Assembly: GCF_007954505.1 (NCBI RefSeq)
Contig: NZ_CP042412.1
Coordinates: forward strand, 2,852,001 to 2,916,000
Direction of reading: 5' to 3'
DNA: 64,000 nt
From: Microbacterium sp. CBA3102
GTDB lineage: Bacteria; Actinomycetota; Actinomycetes; Actinomycetales; Microbacteriaceae
Below, piece after piece: positions 41,459 to 51,060 of the stretch. Both the position numbers and the translations under genes were made by a program. Numbering within the stretch: position 1 is the stretch's first letter; each line of letters begins with the position of its first letter. Under the pieces are notes generated by a model that was not told the DNA's origin, searched no databases, and saw nothing but the letters and a program-made list of their open reading frames with translations.

Positions 41459-43386
41459 GTGCCATGTCGTCGTCACCCGAGATCTCCTTCCACACCGTCC
41501 TCGTCGCCAACCGCGGCGAGATCGCCAGGCGCGTGATCCGCACCCTCCGCGCCCTCGGCATCCGCAGCGTCGCGGTGTACAGCGACGCCGATGCCTCGGC
41601 ACCGCACGTGCGCGAGGCGGACGTTGCCGTGCGGATCGGTCCTGCACCGGCGGCGGAGTCGTACCTCGACATCGATGCCGTGATCGCAGCCGCCCGCAGC
41701 ACCGGCGCCCAGGCCATCCACCCCGGCTACGGGTTCCTCTCCGAGAGCGTCGGACTCGCGGAGGCCTGCGCGGAGAGCGGCATCGTCTTCATCGGCCCCT
41801 CGGTGAAGGCTCTGCAGATCATGGGGGACAAAGCGCGCGCTCGTGACCATGTCCTGCGCCACGGCGTTCCCGTGGTCCCCGGCTTCGATGCCAAGGGCCT
41901 GTCCGATCTCGAGATCGCCGAGGAGGCGGAGCGCGTCGGGTACCCGCTGCTGGTGAAGCCCAGCGCCGGCGGCGGCGGCAAAGGTATGGAGGTCGTCGCC
42001 GACGCGAAGGGGCTTCCAGGCGCGCTCGCCTCCGCACGACGTGTGGCGGCCGCGGCGTTCGGGGACGATGCTCTGATCCTCGAACGCCTGATCAGGCGCC
42101 CTCGGCACATCGAGGTTCAGGTCTTCGGAGATGCGCACGGGACGGTCGTCGCGCTAGGCGAACGGGAATGCACGCTGCAGCGACGGCACCAGAAGGTCAT
42201 CGAGGAGGCACCGTCCGCCGGGCTCCCCGCACATACCCGGGAACAGCTGCTCGCGGCGGCCGTCCTCGCGGCTGAGAGTGTCGAGTACGTCGGCGCGGGC
42301 ACCGTCGAGTTCCTCATCGACGCCGATGCTCCCGATGAGGTGTTCTTCATCGAGATGAACACCCGGCTGCAGGTGGAGCACCCGGTGACCGAGGAGGTCA
42401 CCGGGCTCGATCTCGTCGCTCTTCAACTCCGTGCCGCGGATGGGCTTCCGCTCGCGATCGCACCGCGCCTGCGTGGTCACGCCGTGGAGGCCCGCGTGTA
42501 CGCGGAGTCGCCGGAGCGCGGATTCCTCCCCTCGACCGGGACGGTTCTGCTCTTCGAGCCCCCCATCGGCGTCCGCGTCGACGCGGCGATCGAGACAGGA
42601 AGCGCGGTGACGGGCTTCTACGACCCGATGATCGCGAAGGTGATCGCGTTCGCAGATGACCGTGCCACTGCACTTGCTCGTCTCGACGAGGCGCTCGCAC
42701 GCACGGTCGTGCTGGGCGTCGAGACGAACATCGCGTTCCTCCGGGCCCTCTGTCAGGACGAGCGTGTCCTCGCCGGCGACCTCGACACGGGTCTCATCGA
42801 CACCCTGCTTCCGTTCGACGCGGAGAGGCCTTCGTCGGCGCAGCTCGCCGCGGCGCAGGAGGCGGTAGCCGGGCACTCCGAGCCGGTGCGGACGAGCCCC
42901 CTGTGGCGTGAGCTTCCGGGGTGGCGCTTGGGGGCCGCAGAGGTGGCAGGCGCACCGTTCGTCGCACTCACGGACGCCGACGACGAGATCGCGCTCACGG
43001 AGACGTCTCCCACCGGGTCGCGCGAAGCGATCCGTGCCGCCGTGGATGGCGATGGAGCCGTGTGGGTCGCCGCGGGCGGCCGCACCGTGCGCCTCCGGCC
43101 CCTCGACCGGAAGCAGCGGATGCTGCGACGACTGTCCGCGCGTGACGCGGGGGTTGCGGCGACGGAACCGGAAGGACGCGCCCCGATGCCGGGCAGCGTC
43201 GTCGCGGTGCACGTCGCGGACGGGGATCCGGTGTCCGCCGGTGATGCACTCGTCTCGATCGAGGCGATGAAGATGGAACATTCTGTGCTCGCACCCCACG
43301 ACGGGGTGGTGCATCTGCTGGTCGCGGTCGGCGACCAGGTACGGCGCGACCAACCGGTCGCCCGTGTGACGACGGAGGAGAGCTGA
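41455..43386 (+). CDS. Acyl-CoA carboxylase alpha subunit (biotin carboxylase and carrier)
   Basis: This 643-residue protein has three parts. The biotin-carboxylase domain (about 10-455) has [17 protein letters not shown] and the ATP-grasp loop [13 protein letters not shown] linker follows. The C-terminal biotinyl domain has EAMKMEH with Lys606 as the biotin site. It supplies carboxybiotin to the beta subunit. A GTG start overlaps the previous stop by 4 bp, with a second possible ATG 9 bases later. Length is typical for methylcrotonyl-CoA carboxylase alpha. Confidence 0.93.
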   Translation: MSAMSSSPEISFHTVLVANRGEIARRVIRTLRALGIRSVAVYSDADASAPHVREADVAVRIGPAPAAESYLDIDAVIAAARSTGAQAIHPGYGFLSESVGLAEACAESGIVFIGPSVKALQIMGDKARARDHVLRHGVPVVPGFDAKGLSDLEIAEEAERVGYPLLVKPSAGGGGKGMEVVADAKGLPGALASARRVAAAAFGDDALILERLIRRPRHIEVQVFGDAHGTVVALGERECTLQRRHQKVIEEAPSAGLPAHTREQLLAAAVLAAESVEYVGAGTVEFLIDADAPDEVFFIEMNTRLQVEHPVTEEVTGLDLVALQLRAADGLPLAIAPRLRGHAVEARVYAESPERGFLPSTGTVLLFEPPIGVRVDAAIETGSAVTGFYDPMIAKVIAFADDRATALARLDEALARTVVLGVETNIAFLRALCQDERVLAGDLDTGLIDTLLPFDAERPSSAQLAAAQEAVAGHSEPVRTSPLWRELPGWRLGAAEVAGAPFVALTDADDEIALTETSPTGSREAIRAAVDGDGAVWVAAGGRTVRLRPLDRKQRMLRRLSARDAGVAATEPEGRAPMPGSVVAVHVADGDPVSAGDALVSIEAMKMEHSVLAPHDGVVHLLVAVGDQVRRDQPVARVTTEES

Positions 43387-43388
43387 AC

Positions 43389-44537
43389 ATGGAAGATCTG
43401 TCCGAGGAGGAGCGCGAGCTCGCTGCCATGGTGCGGGAGTTCGCCGACACCGTCGTCGCGCCGCAGGCCTACGAGGCCGACCGCTCGCACACGCTGTCGA
43501 TGGATGTCGTGGCGCAGATGGGCGATCTCGGATTGTTCGGACTGCCGTTCCCGGAGGAGTACGGCGGCCAGGGCGGCGACTACATGGCGCTCGGCATCGC
43601 GATCGAGGCACTCGGTCGCGTGGATCAGTCGATCGCGATCACGCTCGAGGCAGGTGTCAGCCTGGGCGCGATGCCGATCTTCCGCTTCGGCACCGAGGAG
43701 CAGCGCCGCGAGCTGCTGCCGGATCTTCTCGCAGGACGAGCGTTGGCGGGTTTCGGTCTCACCGAGCCGGAAGCGGGAAGCGATGCCGGTGCCACCAGGA
43801 CCACGGCCCGACTCGACGGTGACGAATGGGTCATCGACGGCTCGAAGCAGTTCATCACCAACTCGGGCACGCCCATCACGCGCTTCGTGACCGTCACCGC
43901 CGTCACGGGGAACGAGAGCGGTCGCAAGGAGATCTCCACGATCATCGTCCCCAACGGCACGCCGGGGTTCACGGTCGAGGCACCGTACGACAAGGTGGGC
44001 TGGAACGCGTCCGATACGCATCCACTGACCTTCGACGGTGTCCGGGTGCCCGCATCGAACCTGCTGGGTGAGCGGGGAACGGGCTTCCGCAGCTTCCTCA
44101 GCATCCTCGACGAAGGGCGCATCGCGATCGCTGCGCTGTCGACCGGTGCAGCCGAGGGGTGTCTGGAGGCCGCTGTCGAGTACGCCCAGAGCCGCACCAT
44201 CTTCGGCGCCGCGCTGAGTACTCGGCAGAACGCGCAGTTCACACTGGCACGGATGCGTGCGCGGGTGCATACCGCCCGACTCGCCTGGCACCACGCCGCC
44301 AGGCTGCGGGATGCGGGCAAACCCTTTGCCGAAGCGGCGGCGATCGCCAAGCTCGTCGGCGGCGAAGCTGCGATGGACAATGCCAGGGATGCGACCCAGA
44401 TCTTCGGAGGGAACGGGTTCATGAACGAGTTCCCCGTGGCGCGTCACTACCGCGACTCGAAGATCCTCGAGATCGGTGAGGGCACCACCGAAGTACAGCT
44501 CCTCGTGATCGCACGGGGTCTCGGGCTCGCCGGGTAG
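43389..44537 (+). CDS. Acyl-CoA dehydrogenase of the leucine locus (isovaleryl-CoA type by context)
   Basis: This 382-residue flavoprotein has FAD-binding stretches GFGLTEPEAGSDAG and FITNSGTPITRFVTV, and the C-terminal FGGNGFMNEFPVARHYRDSK. The catalytic Glu is in EIGEGTTEV, the position used by short- and medium-chain dehydrogenases. Isovaleryl-CoA dehydrogenases usually carry Ala or Gly there and place the base elsewhere. Synteny says isovaleryl-CoA, but the residue suggests a broader substrate. It begins 2 bp after the alpha subunit stop. Confidence 0.9.
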   Translation: MEDLSEEERELAAMVREFADTVVAPQAYEADRSHTLSMDVVAQMGDLGLFGLPFPEEYGGQGGDYMALGIAIEALGRVDQSIAITLEAGVSLGAMPIFRFGTEEQRRELLPDLLAGRALAGFGLTEPEAGSDAGATRTTARLDGDEWVIDGSKQFITNSGTPITRFVTVTAVTGNESGRKEISTIIVPNGTPGFTVEAPYDKVGWNASDTHPLTFDGVRVPASNLLGERGTGFRSFLSILDEGRIAIAALSTGAAEGCLEAAVEYAQSRTIFGAALSTRQNAQFTLARMRARVHTARLAWHHAARLRDAGKPFAEAAAIAKLVGGEAAMDNARDATQIFGGNGFMNEFPVARHYRDSKILEIGEGTTEVQLLVIARGLGLAG

Positions 44538-44547
44538 CGTGGCCGGT

Positions 44548-45036
44548 ATGACCACGCACGACATCCTCCAGCGGGGGCTGTACTACGAGGAGTTCGAGAT
44601 CGACGCCCGTTACCTGCACCGTCCGGGGCGCACGGCGACCGAGGCCGACAACGTTCTCTTCACGACACTGACCATGAACACGCAGGCGCTCCATCTCGAC
44701 GCGGCGTTCGCCGATGCGCAGGATCCGTTCCACGCGCGGCTGATGAACTCGATGTGGACCCTGTCGACGATGGTGGGCTCGTCGGTCGCCCAGTTGACGC
44801 AGGGGACCCTCGTGGCACAACTCGGCTTCGGTGACGTGGCATTCCCGCATCCGCTGTTCGCCGGCGACACGCTCTATACCGAGAGCGTCATCGTGGAGAA
44901 GCGGCTGTCCTCATCGCGACCGGGGCAGGGCATCGTGAAGATCGCGCACACCGGACGCAACCAGGATGGGACGGTCGTCGCCACCGCCGTGCGCTCTGTG
45001 CTCGTGCACTGCCTTCCGGAAGGAGCCACGGCGTGA
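44548..45036 (+). CDS. MaoC-like enoyl-CoA hydratase
   Basis: This 162-residue single-hotdog (R)-specific hydratase has the family motif in EADNVLFTTLTMNTQALHLD (Asp and His of the active site) and the later FGDVAFPHPLFAGDTLYTES. It is the counterpart of mycobacterial Rv2499c by position, acting on unsaturated acyl-CoAs such as itaconyl-CoA or methylglutaconyl-CoA, by inference. The ATG at 44548 lies 7 bases after TAGCGT (44535-44540), which overlaps the upstream TAG stop; a GTG at 44539 is an alternative. The stop overlaps the next gene (GTGA). Confidence 0.88.
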   Translation: MTTHDILQRGLYYEEFEIDARYLHRPGRTATEADNVLFTTLTMNTQALHLDAAFADAQDPFHARLMNSMWTLSTMVGSSVAQLTQGTLVAQLGFGDVAFPHPLFAGDTLYTESVIVEKRLSSSRPGQGIVKIAHTGRNQDGTVVATAVRSVLVHCLPEGATA

Positions 45037-45839
45037 ATTTCGACCTCGGGCCCGCTTTGCTGTTCTGCCCCGCCGATCGCCCTGAGCGCTTCCAGAAGGC
45101 CTCTGAGCGAGCCGATGCCGTCATCCTCGACCTCGAGGATGCCGTGCTCCCGGATGCGAAGGATGCCGCGCGCCGGAACGTGATCGCCGCCGACATCGAT
45201 CCTCACCGCGTGATCGTGCGGGTCAACGCCCCGGACACTGATGCCTTCATGGCCGACCTCTCGGCGCTGGCGCAGACCGACTTCCGCACCGTGATGGTCG
45301 CGAAGACGGAGAGCGCGGAGAGCCTGGCGGCATTCGATGAGCGCTACTCGCTGATCGCCCTCTGCGAGACCGCCCGTGGCGTCCACGCGGCGGACCGCAT
45401 CGCCGCGCACCCGACGGTGTCCGCGATGATGTGGGGCGCCGAGGACCTCGTCGCCTCGCTCGGAGGGACCTCGTCACGGAACGCCGACGGAGGCTATCGC
45501 GACATCGCCCGGTACGCTCGCGCGCGTGTTCTCCTCGAGGCGGGCGCACACGGCAAGGCGGCCATCGACGCCGTGCACATCGATCTCGACGATTCGGACG
45601 GCCTTCAGCGGGAGGCGCGGGATGCCGCCGCCTCCGGTTTCCGCGCGACCGCCTGCATCCACCCGAGTCAGGTCGAGCTCATCCGTGCCGCCTACCGGCC
45701 CGATGACACGAGCATCGACTGGGCGCGTGCGGTGCTCGCAGCCGCCGAGAGCGAACGCGGTGTGTTCCGATTCGAAGGACGCATGATCGACGAACCCGTG
45801 CTTCGCCACGCGCGCTCCGTCGTCTCCCGCGCACGCTGA
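45033..45839 (+). CDS. CitE-like CoA ester lyase (HpcH/HpaI family)
   Basis: This 268-residue aldolase-type lyase has the metal-binding ILDLEDAVLPDAKDAARRN, the conserved VRVNAPDTDAFMADL and MMWGAEDLVASLGG. It is similar in size and neighbourhood to Rv2498c of M. tuberculosis, reported as a bifunctional beta-hydroxyacyl-CoA lyase used for leucine and itaconate breakdown. It would split the last intermediate into acetyl-CoA and a keto acid. A GTGA overlap couples it to the hydratase, and it is the last gene of the operon. Confidence 0.9.
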   Translation: MNFDLGPALLFCPADRPERFQKASERADAVILDLEDAVLPDAKDAARRNVIAADIDPHRVIVRVNAPDTDAFMADLSALAQTDFRTVMVAKTESAESLAAFDERYSLIALCETARGVHAADRIAAHPTVSAMMWGAEDLVASLGGTSSRNADGGYRDIARYARARVLLEAGAHGKAAIDAVHIDLDDSDGLQREARDAAASGFRATACIHPSQVELIRAAYRPDDTSIDWARAVLAAAESERGVFRFEGRMIDEPVLRHARSVVSRAR

Positions 45840-45859
45840 CAGCGCGCGCGAGGATCAGC

Positions 45860-46447
45860 TCAGAGGACCGGTGACTCCTCCAGCAGGCGCAGGTACCCGG
45901 GGGCCGCGACGAAGCGGTGTACGGAGCCGTTGCGCAGGACATCGCCCTCACGGGGGAGCGTGCCACCGGAGACGTGGTCGATCACCGCGCGGATCACGCC
46001 GCCGTGCGCGACGACCAGAACGGACTCCGCCTGCGGAGCCGAACGGCGCCGCGCTTCGCGGTCGATCGCGTGGAGCGCGGCGATGGCGCGCACACCCACC
46101 TCGTGCAGCGTCTCCGCACCCGGCACCTCGGCGTGCCAGTCTCCGTAGGTGCGGATGTAGTCCTCGACGAGCAGCCCTTCGCCGTCGCCGAATTCACGCT
46201 CACGGATGTCCGGGACGACGGCGGCGAGCTCCAGTCCGAGCCTGTCCGCGATGATCTCCGCCGTCTCCCTGGCCCGAAGCAGCGGACTCGAGTACACGGC
46301 GTGATGGGTCGTCCCCGCGAGCTTCTCCGCAGCCCAACGTGCGTCTTCCCGACCGGTCTCGTTCAGCGGGATGTCGGTCGATCCCTGGATGCGCCGTGCG
46401 AGGTTCCAGTCGGTCTGGCCATGGCGGACGAGCGTGAGGTAGGTCAC
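45860..46447 (-). CDS. Histidine phosphatase family protein
   Basis: This 195-residue phosphoglycerate-mutase-like phosphatase has the phospho-His motif LVRHGQTDWN with His9, and the second His and acid in VVAHGGVIRAVIDH and REREFGDGEG. The substrate is not evident. The GTG start overlaps the sirtuin stop by 4 bp, so the two are an operon. It converges with the leucine operon with only 20 bp between stops. Confidence 0.92.
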   Translation of the reverse strand: MTYLTLVRHGQTDWNLARRIQGSTDIPLNETGREDARWAAEKLAGTTHHAVYSSPLLRARETAEIIADRLGLELAAVVPDIREREFGDGEGLLVEDYIRTYGDWHAEVPGAETLHEVGVRAIAALHAIDREARRRSAPQAESVLVVAHGGVIRAVIDHVSGGTLPREGDVLRNGSVHRFVAAPGYLRLLEESPVL

Positions 46448-47283
46448 GTGAGGAGCTCCTGGAGTGCGGGGAGCACGTCGCTGGTACCTGCGGCGATGGT
46501 GAGATCGGCCCAGGTGTCCGCACGCGTCGGCTCCCGGTTGACGATGATGAGGGGGATGCTGCGGCGGCGGGCGCGTTCGACGAGGCGCACCCCTGAGTTG
46601 ACCACGAGCGACGAGCCGGCGACGATCAGGGCGGAGCTGGAGCGGAGCAGCGACTCGGCCGCGCGGAAGCGGTCCTGCGGCACGTACTCGCCGAAGAAGA
46701 CCACATCCGGCTTCAGCATCCCGTCGCACACCGTGCACACCGGGACGATGAAGCCGTCCGTGCTCTCGGGGAGCACGTCGCCGTCGGGCGCGAGAGCGAT
46801 GTTCTCGGGGACGGTGATCCAGGGATTGCGTTCCTCGATCTGCACGGCGATGTCGCGGCGATCGAAGACCTGGCCGCAGTGCAGGCAGAGCACCCGGCGC
46901 ATCGTGCCGTGCACCTCGATCACGTGGGAGCTTCCGGCACGCAGATGCAGTCCGTCGACGTTCTGGGTGATGACCCCGGACACTTTGCCGGCGGCTTCGA
47001 GTCGAGCAAGAGCTGTGTGCCCGGGGTTGGGGGCGGCACTGGCGAAGGCACGCCAGCCCAGATGCCCGCCCACCCAGTAGCGTCGCCGCGCCGCTTCGTC
47101 GCCGAGATAGGTCTGGATCGTCATCGGGTCGCTACGCGTTCGGGCTCCCTCGCCGCGGTAGGCGGGGATGCCCGAGTCGGTGGAGATGCCTGCTCCGGTC
47201 AAGAGGGCGATGCGCTTGCCGTGCAGCAGCTCTGCGGCGTAGGCGACGGTGGCCGACAGCTCGGCGGTGTTCGACACGCTCAC
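46444..47283 (-). CDS. NAD-dependent protein deacylase (sirtuin)
   Basis: This 279-residue Sir2 has the NAD-binding LLTGAGISTDSGIPAYRG, the ribose-binding TQNVDGLH, the catalytic His in VIEVHGT and the zinc site CLHC plus CTVC. The start is a GTG at 47283 preceded by GAGGAGG at a normal distance. Longer frames upstream lack signals. It removes acyl groups from lysine, for example on acyl-CoA synthetases. It is cotranscribed with the histidine phosphatase. Confidence 0.93.
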   Translation of the reverse strand: MSVSNTAELSATVAYAAELLHGKRIALLTGAGISTDSGIPAYRGEGARTRSDPMTIQTYLGDEAARRRYWVGGHLGWRAFASAAPNPGHTALARLEAAGKVSGVITQNVDGLHLRAGSSHVIEVHGTMRRVLCLHCGQVFDRRDIAVQIEERNPWITVPENIALAPDGDVLPESTDGFIVPVCTVCDGMLKPDVVFFGEYVPQDRFRAAESLLRSSSALIVAGSSLVVNSGVRLVERARRRSIPLIIVNREPTRADTWADLTIAAGTSDVLPALQELLT

Positions 47284-47372
47284 GGGGACCTCCTCGAGCG
47301 AGTCTACGGTGTGGCGTCGACGGGGGATCGCGCGAGACGCCCCTTGCGCGCGTCGAGCGCGGCGGTGGCAGA

Positions 47373-48182
47373 GTGGGAGTCGTGCAACTGTTCCCGGTGA
47401 CCGACGTCCACGATCCACGCCTCGACGACTACCGCGGGCTCACGGACACGGCTCTCAGAGCACTGAATGAACCGGCGGGCGGGCTGTACATCGCGGAATC
47501 GACGAAGGTCATCGCCCGGGCGATCGCCGCCGGACACCTTCCGCGCTCCGTCCTGGTGCAGGAGCGCCGGGTGGAGGACATCCGTGCGATCGTCGGTGCC
47601 TTCGACGTGCCGGTGTACGTCGTCCCCGACGAGGTCGCCGAGGCCGTCACCGGCTTCGCCGTGCATCGCGGGACGATCGCGTCGATGCACCGCCCGGAGC
47701 TGCCGTCCGTTCGCACGGTGCTGGAAGGGGCGACGCTCGTCCTCATCCTGGAGAACATCGGCGATCACACGAACGTGGGGGCGGCCTTCCGGGCGGCGGC
47801 CGGACTGGGCGCCGATGCCGTCCTGGTGTCGCCGGGTGGCGCGGATCCGCTGTACCGGCGGAGCGTCCGAGTCAGCATGGGAACGGTGTTCCAGGTGCCG
47901 TGGACACGCATCGTCGACTGGGGCTCCGCGGTCGAGGACCTCCACGCCGCCGGGTTCGACATCGCCGCGCTCGCCTTGCGCGATGATGCCGTGTCGCTCG
48001 ATGCGTACGCAGCCGCACGGCCGGAGCGCGTCGCACTCGTGATGGGCTCCGAGGGGGACGGTCTCTCCCGGACGGCGCTCGACGCGGCCGATCACATCGT
48101 CACGATCCCGATGAGCGGGGGAGTGGACTCGCTGAACGTGGCATCGGCGGCCGCGGTCGCGCTCTGGGCGATGCAGCGCTGA
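47373..48182 (+). CDS. SpoU/TrmH-family RNA 2'-O-methyltransferase
   Basis: This 269-residue SPOUT-fold methyltransferase has motif 1 LILENIGDHTNVGAAFRAA, motif 2 LVMGSEGDGLS and motif 3 IPMSGGVDSLNVASAAAVAL. An N-terminal L30e-like substrate-binding domain (about 1-110) precedes it. The target RNA is not defined by sequence. A GTG at 47373 is taken as start; a second GTG 9 bases later is also possible. It converges with the SGNH gene with 3 bp between stops. Confidence 0.9.
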   Translation: MGVVQLFPVTDVHDPRLDDYRGLTDTALRALNEPAGGLYIAESTKVIARAIAAGHLPRSVLVQERRVEDIRAIVGAFDVPVYVVPDEVAEAVTGFAVHRGTIASMHRPELPSVRTVLEGATLVLILENIGDHTNVGAAFRAAAGLGADAVLVSPGGADPLYRRSVRVSMGTVFQVPWTRIVDWGSAVEDLHAAGFDIAALALRDDAVSLDAYAAARPERVALVMGSEGDGLSRTALDAADHIVTIPMSGGVDSLNVASAAAVALWAMQR

Positions 48183-48185
48183 AGC

Positions 48186-49013
48186 TCAGTCCCTTTCGGG
48201 CAGCACGACCGGCGAGGGCTCGGGCCGCTTGGCGGCGATGTTGTCGCCGGATGACTGGTGCCGCAGCCGACGGAGCACCCACGGGACCAGATGCTCCCGT
48301 GCCCAGCCGAGGTCTTCCGACCGCGCCTCCCGCCAGGTCCGCAGCGGGAAGGGCTCGGGCTGCATGGACTCGAGATCGTTCGGGACGTTGAGGGCGCGCA
48401 GCACCATCCGGGCGACTTCGTGGTGGCCGAGTGCGTTGTAGTGGAGGCGGTCGTCGTCGAAGAAGCGCATGTCCTGCACGACCTTGAGCGCCCACTGGTC
48501 GGCGACGATGCAGTCGTGGCGCTCGGCGATCGCACGGACGTTCTCGTTGTAGATCGCGACCTTCCCTCGGAAGGCGCGGAAGACCGGCGTGAAGCCGGTG
48601 TCGATTCCGGTGAAGAGCAGCACTGCCGCCCCCGTCGAAGCGAGGCGGGCGACGGCGTCGTCGAGTTGGCTGGCGATCGCATCCGGATCGGTGCCCGGGC
48701 GGATCACGTCGTTGCCGCCGGCGCAGATGGACACGAGGTCCGGGCGCAGCGCCACCGCGGGCTCGACCTGGTCGGCGACGATCTGCGCGATCAGCTTGCC
48801 GCGCACCGCGAGGTTCGCATAGGCGAAGTCGTCCACCTGCGCGGCGAGGACTTCGGCGACGCGGTCAGCCCAGCCGCGGTGGCTTCCCGGATGTGCCGGA
48901 TCGGGGTCGCCGATCCCCTCGGTGAACGAGTCGCCGAGTGCCACGAACCGGCGCCACGGATGCGCCGTCTCGTTGGGTACATAGGGGGTCCGAGTCGAAT
49001 CCTGGTCGGTCAT
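48186..49013 (-). CDS. SGNH/GDSL-type hydrolase
   Basis: This 275-residue esterase-like hydrolase has block I FVALGDSFTEGIGDP (nucleophile Ser), block II at VRGKLI, block III CAGGNDV and block V DDDRLHYNALGHHEVA (Asp and His). There is no signal peptide, so it is probably cytoplasmic, which is unusual for secreted esterases of this fold. GGAG lies before the ATG at 49013. A TAGGAT box (49077-49072) lies about 60 bp upstream on the minus strand. Confidence 0.9.
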   Translation of the reverse strand: MTDQDSTRTPYVPNETAHPWRRFVALGDSFTEGIGDPDPAHPGSHRGWADRVAEVLAAQVDDFAYANLAVRGKLIAQIVADQVEPAVALRPDLVSICAGGNDVIRPGTDPDAIASQLDDAVARLASTGAAVLLFTGIDTGFTPVFRAFRGKVAIYNENVRAIAERHDCIVADQWALKVVQDMRFFDDDRLHYNALGHHEVARMVLRALNVPNDLESMQPEPFPLRTWREARSEDLGWAREHLVPWVLRRLRHQSSGDNIAAKRPEPSPVVLPERD

Positions 49014-49162
49014 CCAGCTCTCCTTCGCGAACGTTCCGCGGAGCGGCGGTGGCCGCAGCGCAGTGACAGATCCTACCCCGAGGGACCGACCGATGGGCGG
49101 GGCGCGCGCGGGGGAGTGCGGCGGGTGACGCAGTGTCGTCGGCAACGATTATCGTGGAGTCG

Positions 49163-50905
49163 ATGCTCTCTCCGTCCTTTCCTCAGCGTGCCCCATGGGG
49201 AACCGCGAGCAAGCTGCGTGCCTGGCAGCAGGAAGCGCTGGACCAGTACTTCCGCGACGACCAACGGGACTTCCTCGTCGCGGCCACACCCGGTGCCGGC
49301 AAGACCACCTTCGCCTTGACTCTCGCGGTCGAGCTGATGCGCATGGGCGAGGTCAATCGGATCATCGTCGTCGCGCCGACGGAACACCTCAAGACGCAGT
49401 GGGCGGATGCCGCGTCGCGGGTGCACATCCGCCTCGATCCTCGGTTCCGCAACAGCGACTGGGCACCGGCGCGGCACTATCACGGTGCCGTCGTGACCTA
49501 CGCGCAGGTCGCGGCGAAGTCCTCCGTGCATCGGCATCTGACGGAAGACGCGAAGACCCTCGTGATCCTCGACGAGGTGCATCACGGCGGGGATGCGTTG
49601 AGCTGGGGAGACGCCATCCGCGATGCGTACGGCCCCGCGAAGCGGCGTCTGCTGTTGTCGGGGACCCCGTTCCGAAGCGATACGGCACCGATCCCGTTCG
49701 TCGAGTACCACCCCGACGAGTCCGGTGCGCGCGTCTCACGCACCGACTACAACTACGGCTACGGGCGGGCGTTGGCGGACGGCGTCGTGCGGCCGGTGCT
49801 GTTCCACATGTATGCCGGAAAGATGCGCTGGCGCACGACCACGGGCGACGAGCTCGAGACGCACCTCGGTCAGGACAACACGAAGGACGTGACGTCGCAG
49901 GCCTGGCGCACGGCACTCGATCCCGAGGGCGACTGGATGCCCGCGGTGCTGTCCGCAGCGGACCGACGCCTCACCGAGATCCGCCACCACGTTCCCGATG
50001 CCGGCGGGCTCGTCCTCGCCACGGATCAGACGGTCGCGCGCGCCTACGCGAAGATCCTCCACAGCATCACACGTCAACAGCCGACGATCGTGCTCTCCGA
50101 CGACGCCACGGCCTCCGAACGCATCGAGAAGTTCAGCGCGAGCACGGACCGGTGGATGGTCGCCGTGCGCATGGTCTCGGAAGGCGTCGATGTGCCGCGG
50201 CTCGCTGTCGGCGTGTACGCCACCTCCTCCTCGACGCCTCTGTTCTTCGCGCAGGCCATCGGTCGGTTCGTGCGAGCCCGCCGTCGCGGTGAGGCCGCCA
50301 GTGTGTTCCTGCCGCAGGTGCCTGTGCTCATGGGCCTGGCGAACGAGATGGACAAACAGCGCGATCACGCGCTCGACCGTCAGTCGAAAGAGGAAGACGG
50401 TCTCGATGATTCGTTGCTCGAGAGTGCGAACCGGGAAGAGGAGACGTCTGACGCGCTGACACAGGAGTTCAGCTATCAGGCGCTCTCCTCGGTCGCCCAC
50501 TTCGATCGGGTCGTGTTCGAGGGCCAGGAGTTCGGTCAGCTGGCCGAGCCGGGTACGCCGGAGGAAGAGGAGTTCATCGGATTCCCCGGGCTCCTCGAAC
50601 CCGAGCACGTGCATGAGCTGCTCATGCAGCGACAATCGCGGCAATCCCGGTTGCGGGAGGCTCGGGAGGCCTCCGCGGGCCCCGCCGAGACGACGACGCT
50701 GCCCCCGCCGCTTCACCGCACGCTGAAGGAGCAGCGACAGCTGTTGAACAGCCTCGTCGGCCTGTACGCCCGGCAGAAGGGCGAACCGCACGGCGCGGTC
50801 CATGCCGAACTTCGGCGGATCTGCGGCGGCCCCGCGGTCGCACAAGCCACGGTGACGCAACTGCAGTCGCGCATCGAGGTCCTGCGCAAGCGCGTGCGCT
50901 CCTGA
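49163..50905 (+). CDS. DEAD/DEAH-box helicase (superfamily 2)
   Basis: This 580-residue SF2 helicase has Walker A ATPGAGKTT, the DEVH motif ILDEVHHGGD, motif III SGTPFRSD and motif VI QAIGRFVRARRRG. The C-terminal 180 residues carry acidic and basic stretches without a known domain. The ATG at 49163 is preferred because a TATCGT box (49150-49155) ends 7 bases before it; an in-frame GTG 30 bases upstream lacks support. The target nucleic acid is unknown. It is a stand-alone transcript. Confidence 0.9.
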   Translation: MLSPSFPQRAPWGTASKLRAWQQEALDQYFRDDQRDFLVAATPGAGKTTFALTLAVELMRMGEVNRIIVVAPTEHLKTQWADAASRVHIRLDPRFRNSDWAPARHYHGAVVTYAQVAAKSSVHRHLTEDAKTLVILDEVHHGGDALSWGDAIRDAYGPAKRRLLLSGTPFRSDTAPIPFVEYHPDESGARVSRTDYNYGYGRALADGVVRPVLFHMYAGKMRWRTTTGDELETHLGQDNTKDVTSQAWRTALDPEGDWMPAVLSAADRRLTEIRHHVPDAGGLVLATDQTVARAYAKILHSITRQQPTIVLSDDATASERIEKFSASTDRWMVAVRMVSEGVDVPRLAVGVYATSSSTPLFFAQAIGRFVRARRRGEAASVFLPQVPVLMGLANEMDKQRDHALDRQSKEEDGLDDSLLESANREEETSDALTQEFSYQALSSVAHFDRVVFEGQEFGQLAEPGTPEEEEFIGFPGLLEPEHVHELLMQRQSRQSRLREAREASAGPAETTTLPPPLHRTLKEQRQLLNSLVGLYARQKGEPHGAVHAELRRICGGPAVAQATVTQLQSRIEVLRKRVRS

Positions 50906-51060
50906 GCTGAGCGATCGGTGCGTGTCGGACGCGACCTCGTGCCGCCCGATTCGGATCCCCGAAATGCTGTCAATCCGCGTCTGAGCGAGGTGTCGGCGGG
51001 GCGGTCCGGATAGCGTGGAACGGTTGCCCGCGCCCGGGCATTGCCCGTTCTGGAGGATCC

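Noticed and set aside
44539-44548. GTG at 44539 as start of the MaoC-like gene
   Set aside because: It lies inside the TAGCGT box that would serve the leaderless ATG and adds only three residues without a ribosome binding site; kept only as an alternative.
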